From Johnsonella ignava ATCC 51276 (GTDB lineage Bacteria; Bacillota; Clostridia; Lachnospirales; Lachnospiraceae), in assembly GCF_000235445.1 (NCBI RefSeq), contig NZ_JH378830.1, forward strand, positions 4,111-68,110: DNA of 64,000 bases, read 5' to 3'. The notes beneath the pieces were generated by a model. That model was not told the origin of the DNA. It saw nothing but the letters and a program-made list of their open reading frames with translations, and ran no database searches. This document shows positions 27,213 to 35,548 of the stretch, piece after piece (positions within the stretch are counted from its first letter, which is position 1; each line of letters opens with the position of its first letter). The translations under genes were made by a program, and so were the position numbers.

Positions 27213-28520
27213 ATGAAAACTTTACCGGAAGTTTCGGCAAATGACAGAGAGTCTTTTGCATCATCATTTGCTAAATCATATATATCAAATATAAAATATT
27301 TTATTAAATGGACTTTAATTGCATTATTTACAGGTATAGGCGTCGGAGCTGTGGGCAGTGCATTTGCACTATCTGTAAGTGCTGCCGGAGTTTTCTGGCA
27401 TACTTGTAAATGGGCACTTTTTTTACTTCCTGTAACAGGGCTTATTATAGTTTTAATTTATAGGCTTGCAGGTGCATACAATCCTAGAGGTACAAATCTT
27501 GTTATTTCATCTATTTCTTCGGGTGAAGAGATTGATATTAAGATGGCGCCTCTTATATTTATATCAACAGTGCTTACACATATAGGAGGCGGATCTGCCG
27601 GTCGTGAGGGTGCTGCCCTGCAGCTTGGAGGAAGTCTGGGGAATTTTATCTCAAAACTTGTAAAACTTGATTCTAAAGACAGAAATGTTGCAGTGATGTG
27701 CGGTATGAGTGCGTGCTTTGCAGCAGTATTCGGGACACCGCTTACCGCAGCCATATTTTGTATGGAATTTATAAGTATAGGGATTATGTATCATGCGGCT
27801 CTTATTCCATGTATATTTGCTGCATATACAGCTGCGGCGATATCACATCATGCAGGTGTGATACATGAGGTGTTTCCTGTAAATACTGTTGCACCGTTTG
27901 ATATAAGAAATGCTTTTACAGCAGTGGTTATGGGTATGCTGTGTGCAGTTGTATCGGTAGTTTTTTGTACTATGCTTCATAAAAGCGAGGAAATGTATAA
28001 AAAATATTTTAAAAACGCCTATGTACGGGTTCTTGTAGCTGCATTCATTTTTATAATATTGACTCTTATTGTAAAAACGGATGACTATCGAGGCGGAGGC
28101 TTTTTGCTTGTTGAAAAATGTATGGAGGGCGGTGTAGGAGTTGAAGCGTTTTTGTTTAAGATGATATTTACCGCACTGCTTTTAGGCGGCGGGTTTAAAG
28201 GTGGAGAGATTGTGCCTACATTTACTGTCGGTGCTGCATTTGGATGCATATGCAGCATGTTTTTGGGGATTTCACCGAATCTGGGTACTGCATGCGGCAT
28301 GGCGGCATGCTTTGCAGGTGTTACAAATTGCCCTATCTCATCTATATTTATGTCGATAGAACTTTTTGGTACTGAGGGGCTTGCGTATTATGCCGTTGCC
28401 ATAGCGGTATGTTTTACTTTATCAGGGTATTACGGTCTTTACAGCGCACAGCGTTTTCCTTATTCAAAGACAAAGGCGATTTATATAAATTCAAACTATG
28501 AAGAGTTTGAAAAAAAATAA
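27213..28520 (+). CDS. CLC-family anion transporter, CLC-F (fluoride/proton) type outline
   Basis: A 435-residue polytopic membrane protein of the CLC family. The anion-path motifs are RGTNLV (92-97) in place of the chloride-type GSGIP, GGGSAGREG (126-133) with the gating Glu, and GGGFKGGEIVPTFTVGA near residue 340. The combination 'R-G-x-N-L' plus 'MAPLIF..THIGGGSAGREG' is the pattern I associate with bacterial CLC-F fluoride/H+ antiporters, which protect cells from fluoride. No fluoride riboswitch is visible in the 124 bases upstream, so the ion is inferred, not shown. GAGAGGA lies 13-19 bases before the ATG. Confidence 0.8.
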   Translation: MKTLPEVSANDRESFASSFAKSYISNIKYFIKWTLIALFTGIGVGAVGSAFALSVSAAGVFWHTCKWALFLLPVTGLIIVLIYRLAGAYNPRGTNLVISSISSGEEIDIKMAPLIFISTVLTHIGGGSAGREGAALQLGGSLGNFISKLVKLDSKDRNVAVMCGMSACFAAVFGTPLTAAIFCMEFISIGIMYHAALIPCIFAAYTAAAISHHAGVIHEVFPVNTVAPFDIRNAFTAVVMGMLCAVVSVVFCTMLHKSEEMYKKYFKNAYVRVLVAAFIFIILTLIVKTDDYRGGGFLLVEKCMEGGVGVEAFLFKMIFTALLLGGGFKGGEIVPTFTVGAAFGCICSMFLGISPNLGTACGMAACFAGVTNCPISSIFMSIELFGTEGLAYYAVAIAVCFTLSGYYGLYSAQRFPYSKTKAIYINSNYEEFEKK

Positions 28521-28545
28521 TTTACATATATCAGGGAGATTTAGC

Positions 28546-29579
28546 TTGAGTATTGTTGAAAATATAATTGATATCCCTATAGAACATGAAAAGAATGTTT
28601 GTGGGGAATTTGATAAATTTTTAAAAAAATAGAAAGAACCCTCAATGTAACAATGATAGCAAGAGACGGTTCAATAAAAATAATAGGTGCACAGGCACAG
28701 GCGGCAAAAGCAAAGGCTGTTTTCGGTGCACTTCTTGAGCTTTCAAAAAGGGGAACACAGATCAGTGAACAAAATGTTGATTATGCAATATCCCTTTCAT
28801 TTTCAGAGGCACAGGATAAGATAGTTGAGATAGATAAGGATATTATAGCACGCACTATAAACGGCAGACCTATAAAACCTAAAACTATAGGACAGAAGCA
28901 ATATGTAGACCTTATAAGGCAAAAAATGATAGTATTCGGTGTGGGACCTGCCGGAACCGGAAAAACCTACCTCGCCATGGCTATGGCTATACAGGCTTTT
29001 AAAGAGGGAACTGTAAATCGTATAATACTTACAAGACCTGCAATAGAGGCAGGCGAAAAACTTGGATTTTTGCCGGGAGATTTGCAAAGCAAGATAGATC
29101 CGTATTTAAGACCTCTATATGATGCCCTTCACCAGATTATGGGTGCAGACAGCTTTATGCATAATGCTGAAAAGGGACTTATAGAGGTTGCGCCTCTGGC
29201 ATATATGAGGGGAAGGACTCTTGACAATGCCTTTATAATACTTGATGAGGCACAAAATACAACACCGGCTCAGATGAAGATGTTTCTCACAAGGATAGGT
29301 TTCGGTTCAAAAGTTATAATAACCGGCGACAGAACTCAAAAAGACCTGCCGGGAGATATGCCCTCAGGACTTGATACTTCACTTAAAATACTTTCAAAGG
29401 TTGATGAGATAGGTGTATGTATACTTAATAGTACTGATGTTGTAAGACATCCTCTTGTGCAAAAGATAGTATCCGCTTATGAAGAATATGAGAATAAGCG
29501 GATAAAAAGAGAAAATTCATTAAAAGAAGGTCATGACCGGAATTTAAAAGTGAAGAAGAACAGAAAAAAAAGGCGTTAA
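28546..29579 (+). CDS. phoH: PhoH-family ATPase, reading frame interrupted
   Basis: A PhoH/YbeZ-type ATPase, thought to act in RNA metabolism with YbeY, its immediate neighbour here. The main frame contains the Walker A GVGPAGTGKTYLA, ILTRPAIEAGEKLGFLPGD, Walker B FIILDEAQNTT and ITGDRTQKDLP. The N-terminus begins at TTG 28546 (GGGAG 9 bases upstream) with LSIVENIIDIPIEHEKN and then meets a TAG after an A7 run (28623-28629). One additional A would restore 'DKFLKKIERTLNVTMIARDG', the usual PhoH N-terminus. Without it translation could start only at the ATG at 28653, losing about 36 residues. Confidence 0.88.
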
Positions 29580-29592
29580 TTTTATTAAATAT

Positions 29593-30087
29593 ATGTATGT
29601 TTATATAGAAAAAGAAAAAAAAATTGTGCTTGCCATACATTACAAAAAGATAATAAAGGATGTTGTAAATGCAGTGCTTAAGTATGAAAACTGCCCCTTT
29701 GAATGTGAGGTTTCAGTTATTATAACTGATGATGAGGGCATAAGAGATTATAATAACAGATATCGAGGTATAGATAAGTCTACAGATGTACTGTCGTTTC
29801 CGTTTATAGAGTATAAAATTCCTGCGGATTTTAAAGACTTTGATAAAAATCCTCTTATGTTTAATCCTGAAAATAACGCACTTATGCTTGGGGATATAAT
29901 AATATCGGCAGAGCATATAGAATCTCAGGCATGTGAATATGGACATTCAAAAAAAAGAGAACTTGCTTTTTTAGTAGCACACAGTATGCTGCATCTTTTG
30001 GGATATGATCATGAAAATGATAATGAAAGGCTGATTATGGAAGAAAAGCAAAGGTCTATACTAAACGGGGAGGGATATATAAGATGA
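29593..30087 (+). CDS. ybeY: Endoribonuclease YbeY
   Basis: The 164-residue zinc-dependent protein functions in 16S rRNA 3'-end maturation and ribosome quality control. The zinc triad motif is visible as HSMLHLLGYDHEND near residues 130-143, and STDVLSFPF is the second family signature. There is no strong Shine-Dalgarno; it lies 13 bases after phoH and is probably co-translated. Its stop overlaps the start of the flippase gene (ATGA). Confidence 0.94.
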   Translation: MYVYIEKEKKIVLAIHYKKIIKDVVNAVLKYENCPFECEVSVIITDDEGIRDYNNRYRGIDKSTDVLSFPFIEYKIPADFKDFDKNPLMFNPENNALMLGDIIISAEHIESQACEYGHSKKRELAFLVAHSMLHLLGYDHENDNERLIMEEKQRSILNGEGYIR

Positions 30088-31712
30088 AAAAAACTGCAAA
30101 AAAAAATAATTTTTTAATGCAGGGCTCAGTACTTGCAGCGGCAGGCATTATAGTCAGGATAATAGGGCTTGCATACAGAATACCGCTTGTAAATACCATA
30201 GGCAAGGAAGGAATGGGGTATTATTCATTTGCTTATAGTGTATATGCTATAATGCTGCTTCTTTCATCATACAGCCTTCCGCTTGCGGTAAGCAAGATGA
30301 TTTCGGCAAGGATGTCAAGACAGTCATATGTAAATGTCAGCAGAATATTTAAGGCTGCGATGATATATGCTACGGTTGTAGGTTTTGCAGGCTGCTTTAT
30401 AACATATTTTTCAGCAGGCTTATTTGCAAATCTTTTTTTTAAAACACCATATACGGAGTTTGCTCTTAAAACGCTGGCTCCTACTATATGGATTATGGCA
30501 TATTTAGGAGTGTTCCGTGGGTATTATCAAGGACATGCTACTATGATTCCGACTGCGGTATCACAGATTATAGAGCAGGTGATAAATGCAGTTGTAAGTA
30601 TAGTGGCAGCACACAGGCTTTCCCAATATGCACTTGAACACCAAAAAGAAGCTTCTGAAGTATCTTCATATGGTGCGGCAGGAGGAACTATAGGTACAGG
30701 TACAGGTGCTTTATCGGCTCTTTTGTTTTTAGTGCTTTTATATATACTTTATAACATGGTTTATAAGTATAAGCCTTCTTTAGATTCTAAATTTGAAACT
30801 TATAAAGAAATTACAAAGATTTTGATAATGACTGTAATTCCTGTAATTGCTTCTACTGCCATTTATAATATAAACGGTATAATAGATGGTGCTATTTTCG
30901 GAAATGCTATGCATTTTCTGGGAAAAGGATCTGAAACTGCAGAAAATTACGGTGTTTATACAAGTGAATATATGATACTTATAAATGTGCCTGTCGCCAT
31001 ATCAAATGCACTTTCATCTTCTATAATACCGGTACTTTCAAAATTTAATTCAGAAAATGACAAAAATGGAGTACAAAATACAATAGGGAGTGCTATAAGA
31101 TTTTCAATGATTGTAGCTATGCCTTGTGCAGTAGGATTGACAGTTCTTGCGAAACCTGTTTTGGGAATTTTATTTAAAGGTGCTGATGTAAGCGTAGAAC
31201 TTATGCAGGTGGGTGCTTCGGCAGTAGTTCTGTATTCACTTTCTACTTTAAGTAATGCCATACTTCAGGGAAGCAGTTATATGGGAATACCGGTGAAAAA
31301 TGCGGTGAAATCTTTAATTATACATATAATAGCACTTATTATAATGCTTCTTGTATTTAAAATGGGGATTTACGGGCTTGTGTATGCAAATATGATATTT
31401 GCATTATCAATGTGTATATTTAATGCACTATCAATCAAAAGTCTTTTAGAATATGTGCAGGAAATAGAACAGACTTTTATAAAACCGGCATTTTCCGCAC
31501 TTTTTATGGGCATTGTTACTTTTTTGGTTTATATGCTTTTAATGAGGTTTACACAGAGGCTTATAGTTATATGTGTCGTATGTATACCGATCGCATTTTT
31601 AACATATTTTCCTGCACTTATATTTTCAAAAACCTTAAAGGCGGATGATATTGTACATATGCCCGGAGGAGGAAGGCTTGTTGCAATGCTTGAACGCTTA
31701 AAGATAATGTAA
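30084..31712 (+). CDS. Oligosaccharide/lipid flippase (MurJ/SpoVB-like, MOP superfamily)
   Basis: A 542-residue polytopic protein with about 14 hydrophobic segments. It begins with a Lys-rich cytosolic start and 'FLMQGSVLAAAGIIVRIIGLAYRIPLV', typical of SpoVB/YtgP-type flippases of the multidrug/oligosaccharidyl-lipid/polysaccharide superfamily. It probably moves a lipid-linked cell-wall precursor across the membrane. GGGAGGG inside the end of ybeY is its ribosome binding site, and the start overlaps the ybeY stop. It ends 2-3 bases before a strong terminator, closing the phoH-ybeY unit. Confidence 0.85.
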   Translation: MKKTAKKNNFLMQGSVLAAAGIIVRIIGLAYRIPLVNTIGKEGMGYYSFAYSVYAIMLLLSSYSLPLAVSKMISARMSRQSYVNVSRIFKAAMIYATVVGFAGCFITYFSAGLFANLFFKTPYTEFALKTLAPTIWIMAYLGVFRGYYQGHATMIPTAVSQIIEQVINAVVSIVAAHRLSQYALEHQKEASEVSSYGAAGGTIGTGTGALSALLFLVLLYILYNMVYKYKPSLDSKFETYKEITKILIMTVIPVIASTAIYNINGIIDGAIFGNAMHFLGKGSETAENYGVYTSEYMILINVPVAISNALSSSIIPVLSKFNSENDKNGVQNTIGSAIRFSMIVAMPCAVGLTVLAKPVLGILFKGADVSVELMQVGASAVVLYSLSTLSNAILQGSSYMGIPVKNAVKSLIIHIIALIIMLLVFKMGIYGLVYANMIFALSMCIFNALSIKSLLEYVQEIEQTFIKPAFSALFMGIVTFLVYMLLMRFTQRLIVICVVCIPIAFLTYFPALIFSKTLKADDIVHMPGGGRLVAMLERLKIM

Positions 31713-31714
31713 TT

Positions 31715-31764
31715 ATATATGCAGCTGATTCAAAACATTGAAAGCAGCTGCATATATTTTTTTT
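31715..31764 (+). terminator. Intrinsic terminator after the flippase gene
   Basis: ATATATGCAGCTG (31715-31727) pairs exactly with CAGCTGCATATAT (31745-31757) around a 17-base loop and is followed by a T7 run. Confidence 0.9.
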
Positions 31765-31876
31765 ACTATGTTTACACTTTTATTATGTTTACACTTAAGA
31801 TGTTTTTACATAAAGTATATTAATCAGTGAATTATGGATTGAATACTGTATAAGGTATTTAATGAAATTTAAGATT

Positions 31877-33325
31877 TTACAGGCTGTTTTTAAAATCCTG
31901 CTTAAATTTATTAAGCAGTTCTTGAGGCCAATTTCCCTTTGCTTTAAGTTTCCCAAAGAAAAATCTGAGTATATCGGGTTCTTCCACCCATTCAAGTCCT
32001 CCTACCAGATGCCTGTTTTTGTATAGCCAGTGGAGGCGGTCAACTACAAACATAGCGTGTGAAACACTGAAAACTCTTCTTGGCATGGCAAGTCTTAAAA
32101 GCTCCATATCTGCAAGAGGTTCTTTACCGTTTTCATCTCTTTGCTCTGAAAGAGTACCTCTTTCCATACCACGTGCTCCGCTGACTATAAACAGGGCAGC
32201 TGCCAATGCTCCTGCAGGATATTCATTTTGCGGGATATGTTCAAGAAAGCTCATAGCATTTACATGACAGCCAAGACCGCCTGCCGGGGTTACTGCAGGA
32301 ATTCCTCTTTTAACAAGCTCATTTACCATAAATTCTATAAATATAGGTCCCTGTGATATCATGTCTTCATCCATAGTTTCTTCAAGTCCGACCGCTATTG
32401 CCTCCATCTCACGCACCGAGATACCTCCATAAGTTAAAAAACCTTCGTACAGAGGGATTAATGCCTGCATTTTTTTAAATAAATTTTCATTGCTTGTACA
32501 TATGCCGCCACCTCTTGCACAGCCTAATTTTCTTGCTGAAAAGTAAATTATGTCTGAAAGGCTGCCTATTTTTAAAGATATTTCGTTTATTGACATATGC
32601 ATGAACTCTTCTTCTCTTGTTTTTATAAAATGGAGATTGTCTGCCAGCAGGCTTGCATCAGTTACAAGTGTAACATTGCTGCTGCGGCATATTTCACTTA
32701 CTTCCTCAAGATTTTTTAATGAGAAAGGCTGTCCTCCTATAAGATTTGTACCTGCCTCCATCCTTACGAAGGCTATATTTTCACTACCGAGCTCTTTAAT
32801 TCTTTTCTTTAATATTGATATATCTATATTTCCTTTAAATTTCTCAGTTGAATTAAGCTCTTTACCCCTGTCTGATATAAGCTCTTCAACTTTTCCGCCA
32901 TTTAGTATAACATGTGCTTTTGATGTTGTGAAATGGTAATTCATAAGTACACTTTGACCGGAGTTTACAAGGCTTTTTGAAATGATATGCTCACAGGCAC
33001 GCCCCTGGTGTGCTGGAAGGAAAAATTTTGTTCCGAACATCATTCTGACAGCTGCTTCAAGCCGGAAAAAAGTTTCAGATCCGGCATAGCTGTCATCTGC
33101 CTGAAGCATGGCTGCCTGCTGTTTATCAGACATGGCATTTACCCCGCTGTCTGTAAGCATATCTAAAAATACATCTCTGTTTTTCAGTAAAAATGTATTA
33201 AATCCGGCTTCTTCGATTGCTTCAAGCCTTTTTTCAGGTTCAAGAAGATTTAGTTTTTGCACAACTCTTGCCTTGTGCATTTCAAGTGGGAATTTTTCAT
33301 CTGACATCCATCTGATTTCTTTCAT
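31877..33325 (-). CDS. Tyrosine phenol-lyase/tryptophanase-family lyase
   Basis: A 482-residue PLP-dependent beta-eliminating lyase. It aligns by eye better with tyrosine phenol-lyase than tryptophanase: LTDSGVNAMSDKQ, SYAGSETFF, PAHQGRACE (PLP-phosphate site), TNLIGGQP, SARK with the PLP lysine, SGARGMERG and MPRRVFSVSH. TPL splits tyrosine into phenol, pyruvate and ammonia, reversibly. One difference matters: the conserved 'D-A-T-R' or 'D-S-A-R' near the cofactor is DASL here, so the PLP-contacting Arg is Leu. The activity may therefore be altered. Upstream lies a leader ORF with five Tyr codons and a terminator. The ATG at 33325 has an out-of-frame small ORF between it and the nearest GGAGGG. 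Confidence 0.85.
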   Translation of the reverse strand: MKEIRWMSDEKFPLEMHKARVVQKLNLLEPEKRLEAIEEAGFNTFLLKNRDVFLDMLTDSGVNAMSDKQQAAMLQADDSYAGSETFFRLEAAVRMMFGTKFFLPAHQGRACEHIISKSLVNSGQSVLMNYHFTTSKAHVILNGGKVEELISDRGKELNSTEKFKGNIDISILKKRIKELGSENIAFVRMEAGTNLIGGQPFSLKNLEEVSEICRSSNVTLVTDASLLADNLHFIKTREEEFMHMSINEISLKIGSLSDIIYFSARKLGCARGGGICTSNENLFKKMQALIPLYEGFLTYGGISVREMEAIAVGLEETMDEDMISQGPIFIEFMVNELVKRGIPAVTPAGGLGCHVNAMSFLEHIPQNEYPAGALAAALFIVSGARGMERGTLSEQRDENGKEPLADMELLRLAMPRRVFSVSHAMFVVDRLHWLYKNRHLVGGLEWVEEPDILRFFFGKLKAKGNWPQELLNKFKQDFKNSL

Positions 33326-33350
33326 TTTTTATATGTACATGTATGTTCAT
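33297..33350 (-). CDS. Short overlapping ORF ahead of the lyase
   Basis: The good Shine-Dalgarno AGGAGGG (33353-33359) lies next to an ATG at 33350-33348 that opens a 17-codon frame (MNIHVHIKNERNQMDVR). This frame overlaps the lyase start at 33325 in another frame and stops at 33297. It may couple translation, or the ribosome may bypass it. A CATGTA/TACATG inverted repeat lies in the same interval. Confidence 0.3.
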   Translation of the reverse strand: MNIHVHIKNERNQMDVR

Positions 33351-33492
33351 GTACCCTCCTTTTTATATTATTTACGCTGTATAAGCGTATAATTTTTATT
33401 TGATTTATATATAACTATGTCAATATAGAGATTTAAGCATTTATAAAAATTGCTGAAATTAAAAAATATAAATTATAAATACTTAAAACAAT

Positions 33493-33527
33493 AAAAAAAA
33501 CCACTGCCGAAAACCCGACAGTGGTTT
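33493..33527 (-). terminator. Attenuator terminator upstream of the lyase gene
   Basis: On the minus strand ACCACTGTCG (33525-33516) pairs with CGGCAGTGGT (33509-33500) over 10 bp including one T-G pair, with a GGTTTT loop and a run of seven T (33499-33493). The structure is a textbook intrinsic terminator placed between the Tyr-rich leader ORF and the lyase gene. Confidence 0.9.
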
Positions 33528-33533
33528 GTATAA

Positions 33534-33618
33534 ACTACTACACTTACGGGCGGACGCCGAATAATGCCCGCCCATAGAGCCTGAAGCTTTTATGAGACAT
33601 GGCATACTGTGTAATAGT
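33534..33618 (-). promoter_or_regulatory. Alternative pairing segments of a Tyr attenuator
   Basis: Segment A, ACTATTACAC (33618-33609), lies within the Tyr codons. Segment B, GTGTAGTAGT (33543-33534), pairs with A over 10 bases with one G-U. B plus the next two T can instead pair with AAACCACTG of the terminator 5' arm (8 of 9 pairs, 4-base loop ATAC). A GC-rich hairpin (GGGCGG/CCGCCC, 33548-33573) separates A and B. Thus a ribosome stalled on Tyr codons would free B to form an antiterminator. Confidence 0.6.
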
Positions 33619-33667
33619 AATAATAGTTAATTGTGGTTTGTGTATCTGTAAATATAGTATTTAACAT
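33590..33667 (-). CDS. Tyr-rich leader peptide (25 residues)
   Basis: An AGAGG Shine-Dalgarno lies 8 bases before the ATG at 33667-33665. The peptide begins MLNTIFTDTQTTIN, continues with five consecutive Tyr residues (codons TAT TAT TAC TAT TAC, 33625-33611) and ends TVCHVS at a TAA (33592-33590). It is too short for an enzyme, and the run of one amino acid matches leader peptides of ribosome-mediated attenuators such as those of trp, his and phe operons in Proteobacteria. The gene downstream encodes a tyrosine phenol-lyase-like enzyme, so the amino acid sensed and the enzyme substrate coincide. TATAAT at 33690-33685 is a likely -10 box; a matching -35 is not clear. Confidence 0.7.
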   Translation of the reverse strand: MLNTIFTDTQTTINYYYYYTVCHVS

Positions 33668-33921
33668 AGCTTAACCTCTTTATGATTATATGCTTTTTAT
33701 AAACTGATTTTTGCTTTATACAAAAAACAGAAGATTAAAGCAAGTAGATATATTGCGTTATGATACCACTTTGAAGTTTTAAAGTCAAGAAGAATTTTAC
33801 AATTGTATAAATGTTTTTAAAAACAAGAAACATTTTAGGCTATAAATATTATAAAAATAGTATATTATGTTTTATAACTGAAAGTAATATAATATTAGTA
33901 TTACGGTGATAAAACAAATAC

Positions 33922-33950
33922 TTGACATTTTCAATTTAATTGTATAAAAT
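33922..33950 (+). promoter_or_regulatory. Promoter of the thioredoxin-OhrR unit
   Basis: TTGACA (33922-33927) and TAAAAT (33945-33950) are 17 bases apart; the trx ATG follows 70 bases later. Confidence 0.7.
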
Positions 33951-34019
33951 AAAATTATGGTTTATATAATTTTAATATTATTAGAGCTATAAAAAACAAT
34001 TATTTTTGGAGGAATTAAT

Positions 34020-34328
34020 ATGGCAGCTCTGTGTATTACAGAAGATAATTTTGATGAAATAGCCTTAAAATCAAATAAAACTGTAATTATTGACTTCTGG
34101 GCTCCGTGGTGCAATCCATGCAGGGCACTTTTACCTATACTTGATGAAGTTGCAAGAGAAACCGACGAATTCATAGTAGGAAAGGTCAATGTAGATGTGG
34201 AAAAAGAACTTGCAAAGAGATATAAGGTAAGGACTGTTCCAAGTATTCTTGTTTTTAAACTTGGAATGCTTGTAAAAACATCTGTAGGTTTTATATCAAA
34301 AGAAGAAATTTATGATTTGGTTAAATAA
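34020..34328 (+). CDS. Thioredoxin with a CNPC active site
   Basis: A 102-residue thioredoxin-fold protein, complete, cytosolic. The strand-loop 'TVIIDFWAPWCNPCRALLP' holds the redox pair Cys-Asn-Pro-Cys instead of the standard CGPC, and the cis-Pro loop is seen in VRTVPSILVF. The Gly-to-Asn change should shift the redox potential. GGAGG lies 10 bases before the ATG. It is followed 26 bases later by an OhrR-like peroxide regulator, so it may serve in oxidant defence rather than as the general thioredoxin. Confidence 0.92.
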   Translation: MAALCITEDNFDEIALKSNKTVIIDFWAPWCNPCRALLPILDEVARETDEFIVGKVNVDVEKELAKRYKVRTVPSILVFKLGMLVKTSVGFISKEEIYDLVK

Positions 34329-34354
34329 TAAGGTTTGGAGATAAAGAGATTAAG

Positions 34355-34795
34355 ATGATTGACAAATATGAGGCGCTGAAGCTCGATAATCAGGTATGTT
34401 TTCCTCTTTATGCCTGCTCAAAGGAGATAGTGAGAGCATACACCCCGTTTTTAAAAAAGCTTGATATCACATATACCCAGTATATTACTATGCTTGTTTT
34501 ATGGGAAGAAAAGCAGGTATATGTAAAGGATCTCGGAAAAAAATTGTACCTTGATTCAGGTACGCTTACACCGGTATTAAAGAAACTTGAACATAAAGGT
34601 CTTGTAAAGAGGGACAGGTGTAAGTCGGATGAGAGAAATTTATGTGTTACACTTACTGCTGAAGGTGAGCGGCTTAAAGAAGAGGCGGCAAATATACCGC
34701 CTAAGATGAGAGAATGTTTAAGGATAGATAATGAAGAAAAAGAGGTTCTATGCAGGCTACTTGCAAAGGTGCTTGAGGGAGTTGTACCTGAATAG
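34355..34795 (+). CDS. MarR-family regulator, OhrR-like
   Basis: The 146-residue winged-helix repressor begins LDNQVCFPLYACSKEIVRAY, which matches the OhrR N-terminus including the reactive Cys of organic-peroxide sensing (Cys15), with a second Cys at residue 21. The wing region shows LYLDSGTLTPVLKKLEHKGL and RDRCKSDERNLCVTLT. OhrR proteins release DNA when the Cys is oxidised. No ohr gene lies beside it; its neighbour is the thioredoxin gene upstream, probably in the same transcript, which may be a regulated target. GGAG lies 17 bases before the ATG. Confidence 0.88.
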   Translation: MIDKYEALKLDNQVCFPLYACSKEIVRAYTPFLKKLDITYTQYITMLVLWEEKQVYVKDLGKKLYLDSGTLTPVLKKLEHKGLVKRDRCKSDERNLCVTLTAEGERLKEEAANIPPKMRECLRIDNEEKEVLCRLLAKVLEGVVPE

Positions 34796-34819
34796 CATTG
34801 TGTAGGGTTTATTATATAT

Positions 34820-35512
34820 TTATGTATTGATTGGTTTTATTATTTTAAATTTATTTTTACGGCAGCTTATGATGCCTTCATGCTGAAGTTTGCTGATCTC
34901 ATTTGAAAGTGCACTGCGGTCAACAAACAGAAAGTCGGCAAGCTCCTGTCGGTTGAAGGGTATTTCAAAGCTGTCAGCTTTGTTTTTTATGGATTCTGCA
35001 CTAAGATAGGCAAGCAGCCTGTCCCTTATCTTTTTCTTTGATATATAATTAATTTTCTGGTTTAAAATAAGGTTTTTTTCTGCGACAACGGTTAGAAGAT
35101 TCTGTACTATCCTGTTGTGAAAATCACATGCCACTGAACATATATGTATAAATCTTTCTATATTAAAAAACATAACAGTAGACTGTTCTTTTGCTATTAT
35201 ATTTATATCAACCGGTCTGTGCGAAAAACATGCATAACTTTCAGCGAAACTCATTGAAGGTGTTATCTCTGATATTATACTCAGATTTCCCCATATATCA
35301 TCACGCTCTACCATTATCATGCCTGACATCAAAAGCCCTATTGAAGATATAGATTCGCCGTTTCTGAGTATATATTCATGCTTTTTATAGTTTGCAACCC
35401 TAGGGGCAAGGCAGTGTATCAGGACTTCAAGCTCATCTTTATGTATGCCTGAAAAAAGTACTGATGAGAGGATCCTGTCAGAGTATTGTTCCAAAATGGT
35501 GCTTTCTTCCAT
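34820..35512 (-). CDS. Crp/Fnr-family transcription regulator
   Basis: A 230-residue regulator with an N-terminal cyclic-nucleotide-binding-like beta barrel (about 20-120, 'EYILRNGESISSIGLLMSGMIMVE'), a dimer helix and a C-terminal HTH 'NRQELADFLFVDRSALSNEISKLQHEGII'. The Arg expected for cAMP binding is not visible, and there is no N-terminal Cys cluster for Fe-S, so the signal is unknown. It is divergent from the cupin gene, and a perfect palindrome TGTTGTaataACAACA lies in the space between, the expected arrangement for autoregulation and control of the neighbour. Confidence 0.9.
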   Translation of the reverse strand: MEESTILEQYSDRILSSVLFSGIHKDELEVLIHCLAPRVANYKKHEYILRNGESISSIGLLMSGMIMVERDDIWGNLSIISEITPSMSFAESYACFSHRPVDINIIAKEQSTVMFFNIERFIHICSVACDFHNRIVQNLLTVVAEKNLILNQKINYISKKKIRDRLLAYLSAESIKNKADSFEIPFNRQELADFLFVDRSALSNEISKLQHEGIISCRKNKFKIIKPINT

Positions 35513-35548
35513 AAAATGCTCCTTATTTAAAATTAAATATTATACATG

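Noticed and set aside
33544..33600. An 18-codon ORF (MSHKSFRLYGRALFGVRP) on the minus strand overlapping the end of the Tyr-rich leader ORF
   Set aside because: No ribosome binding site of its own, and its second half is the GC-rich hairpin; the Tyr-rich frame has the Shine-Dalgarno.
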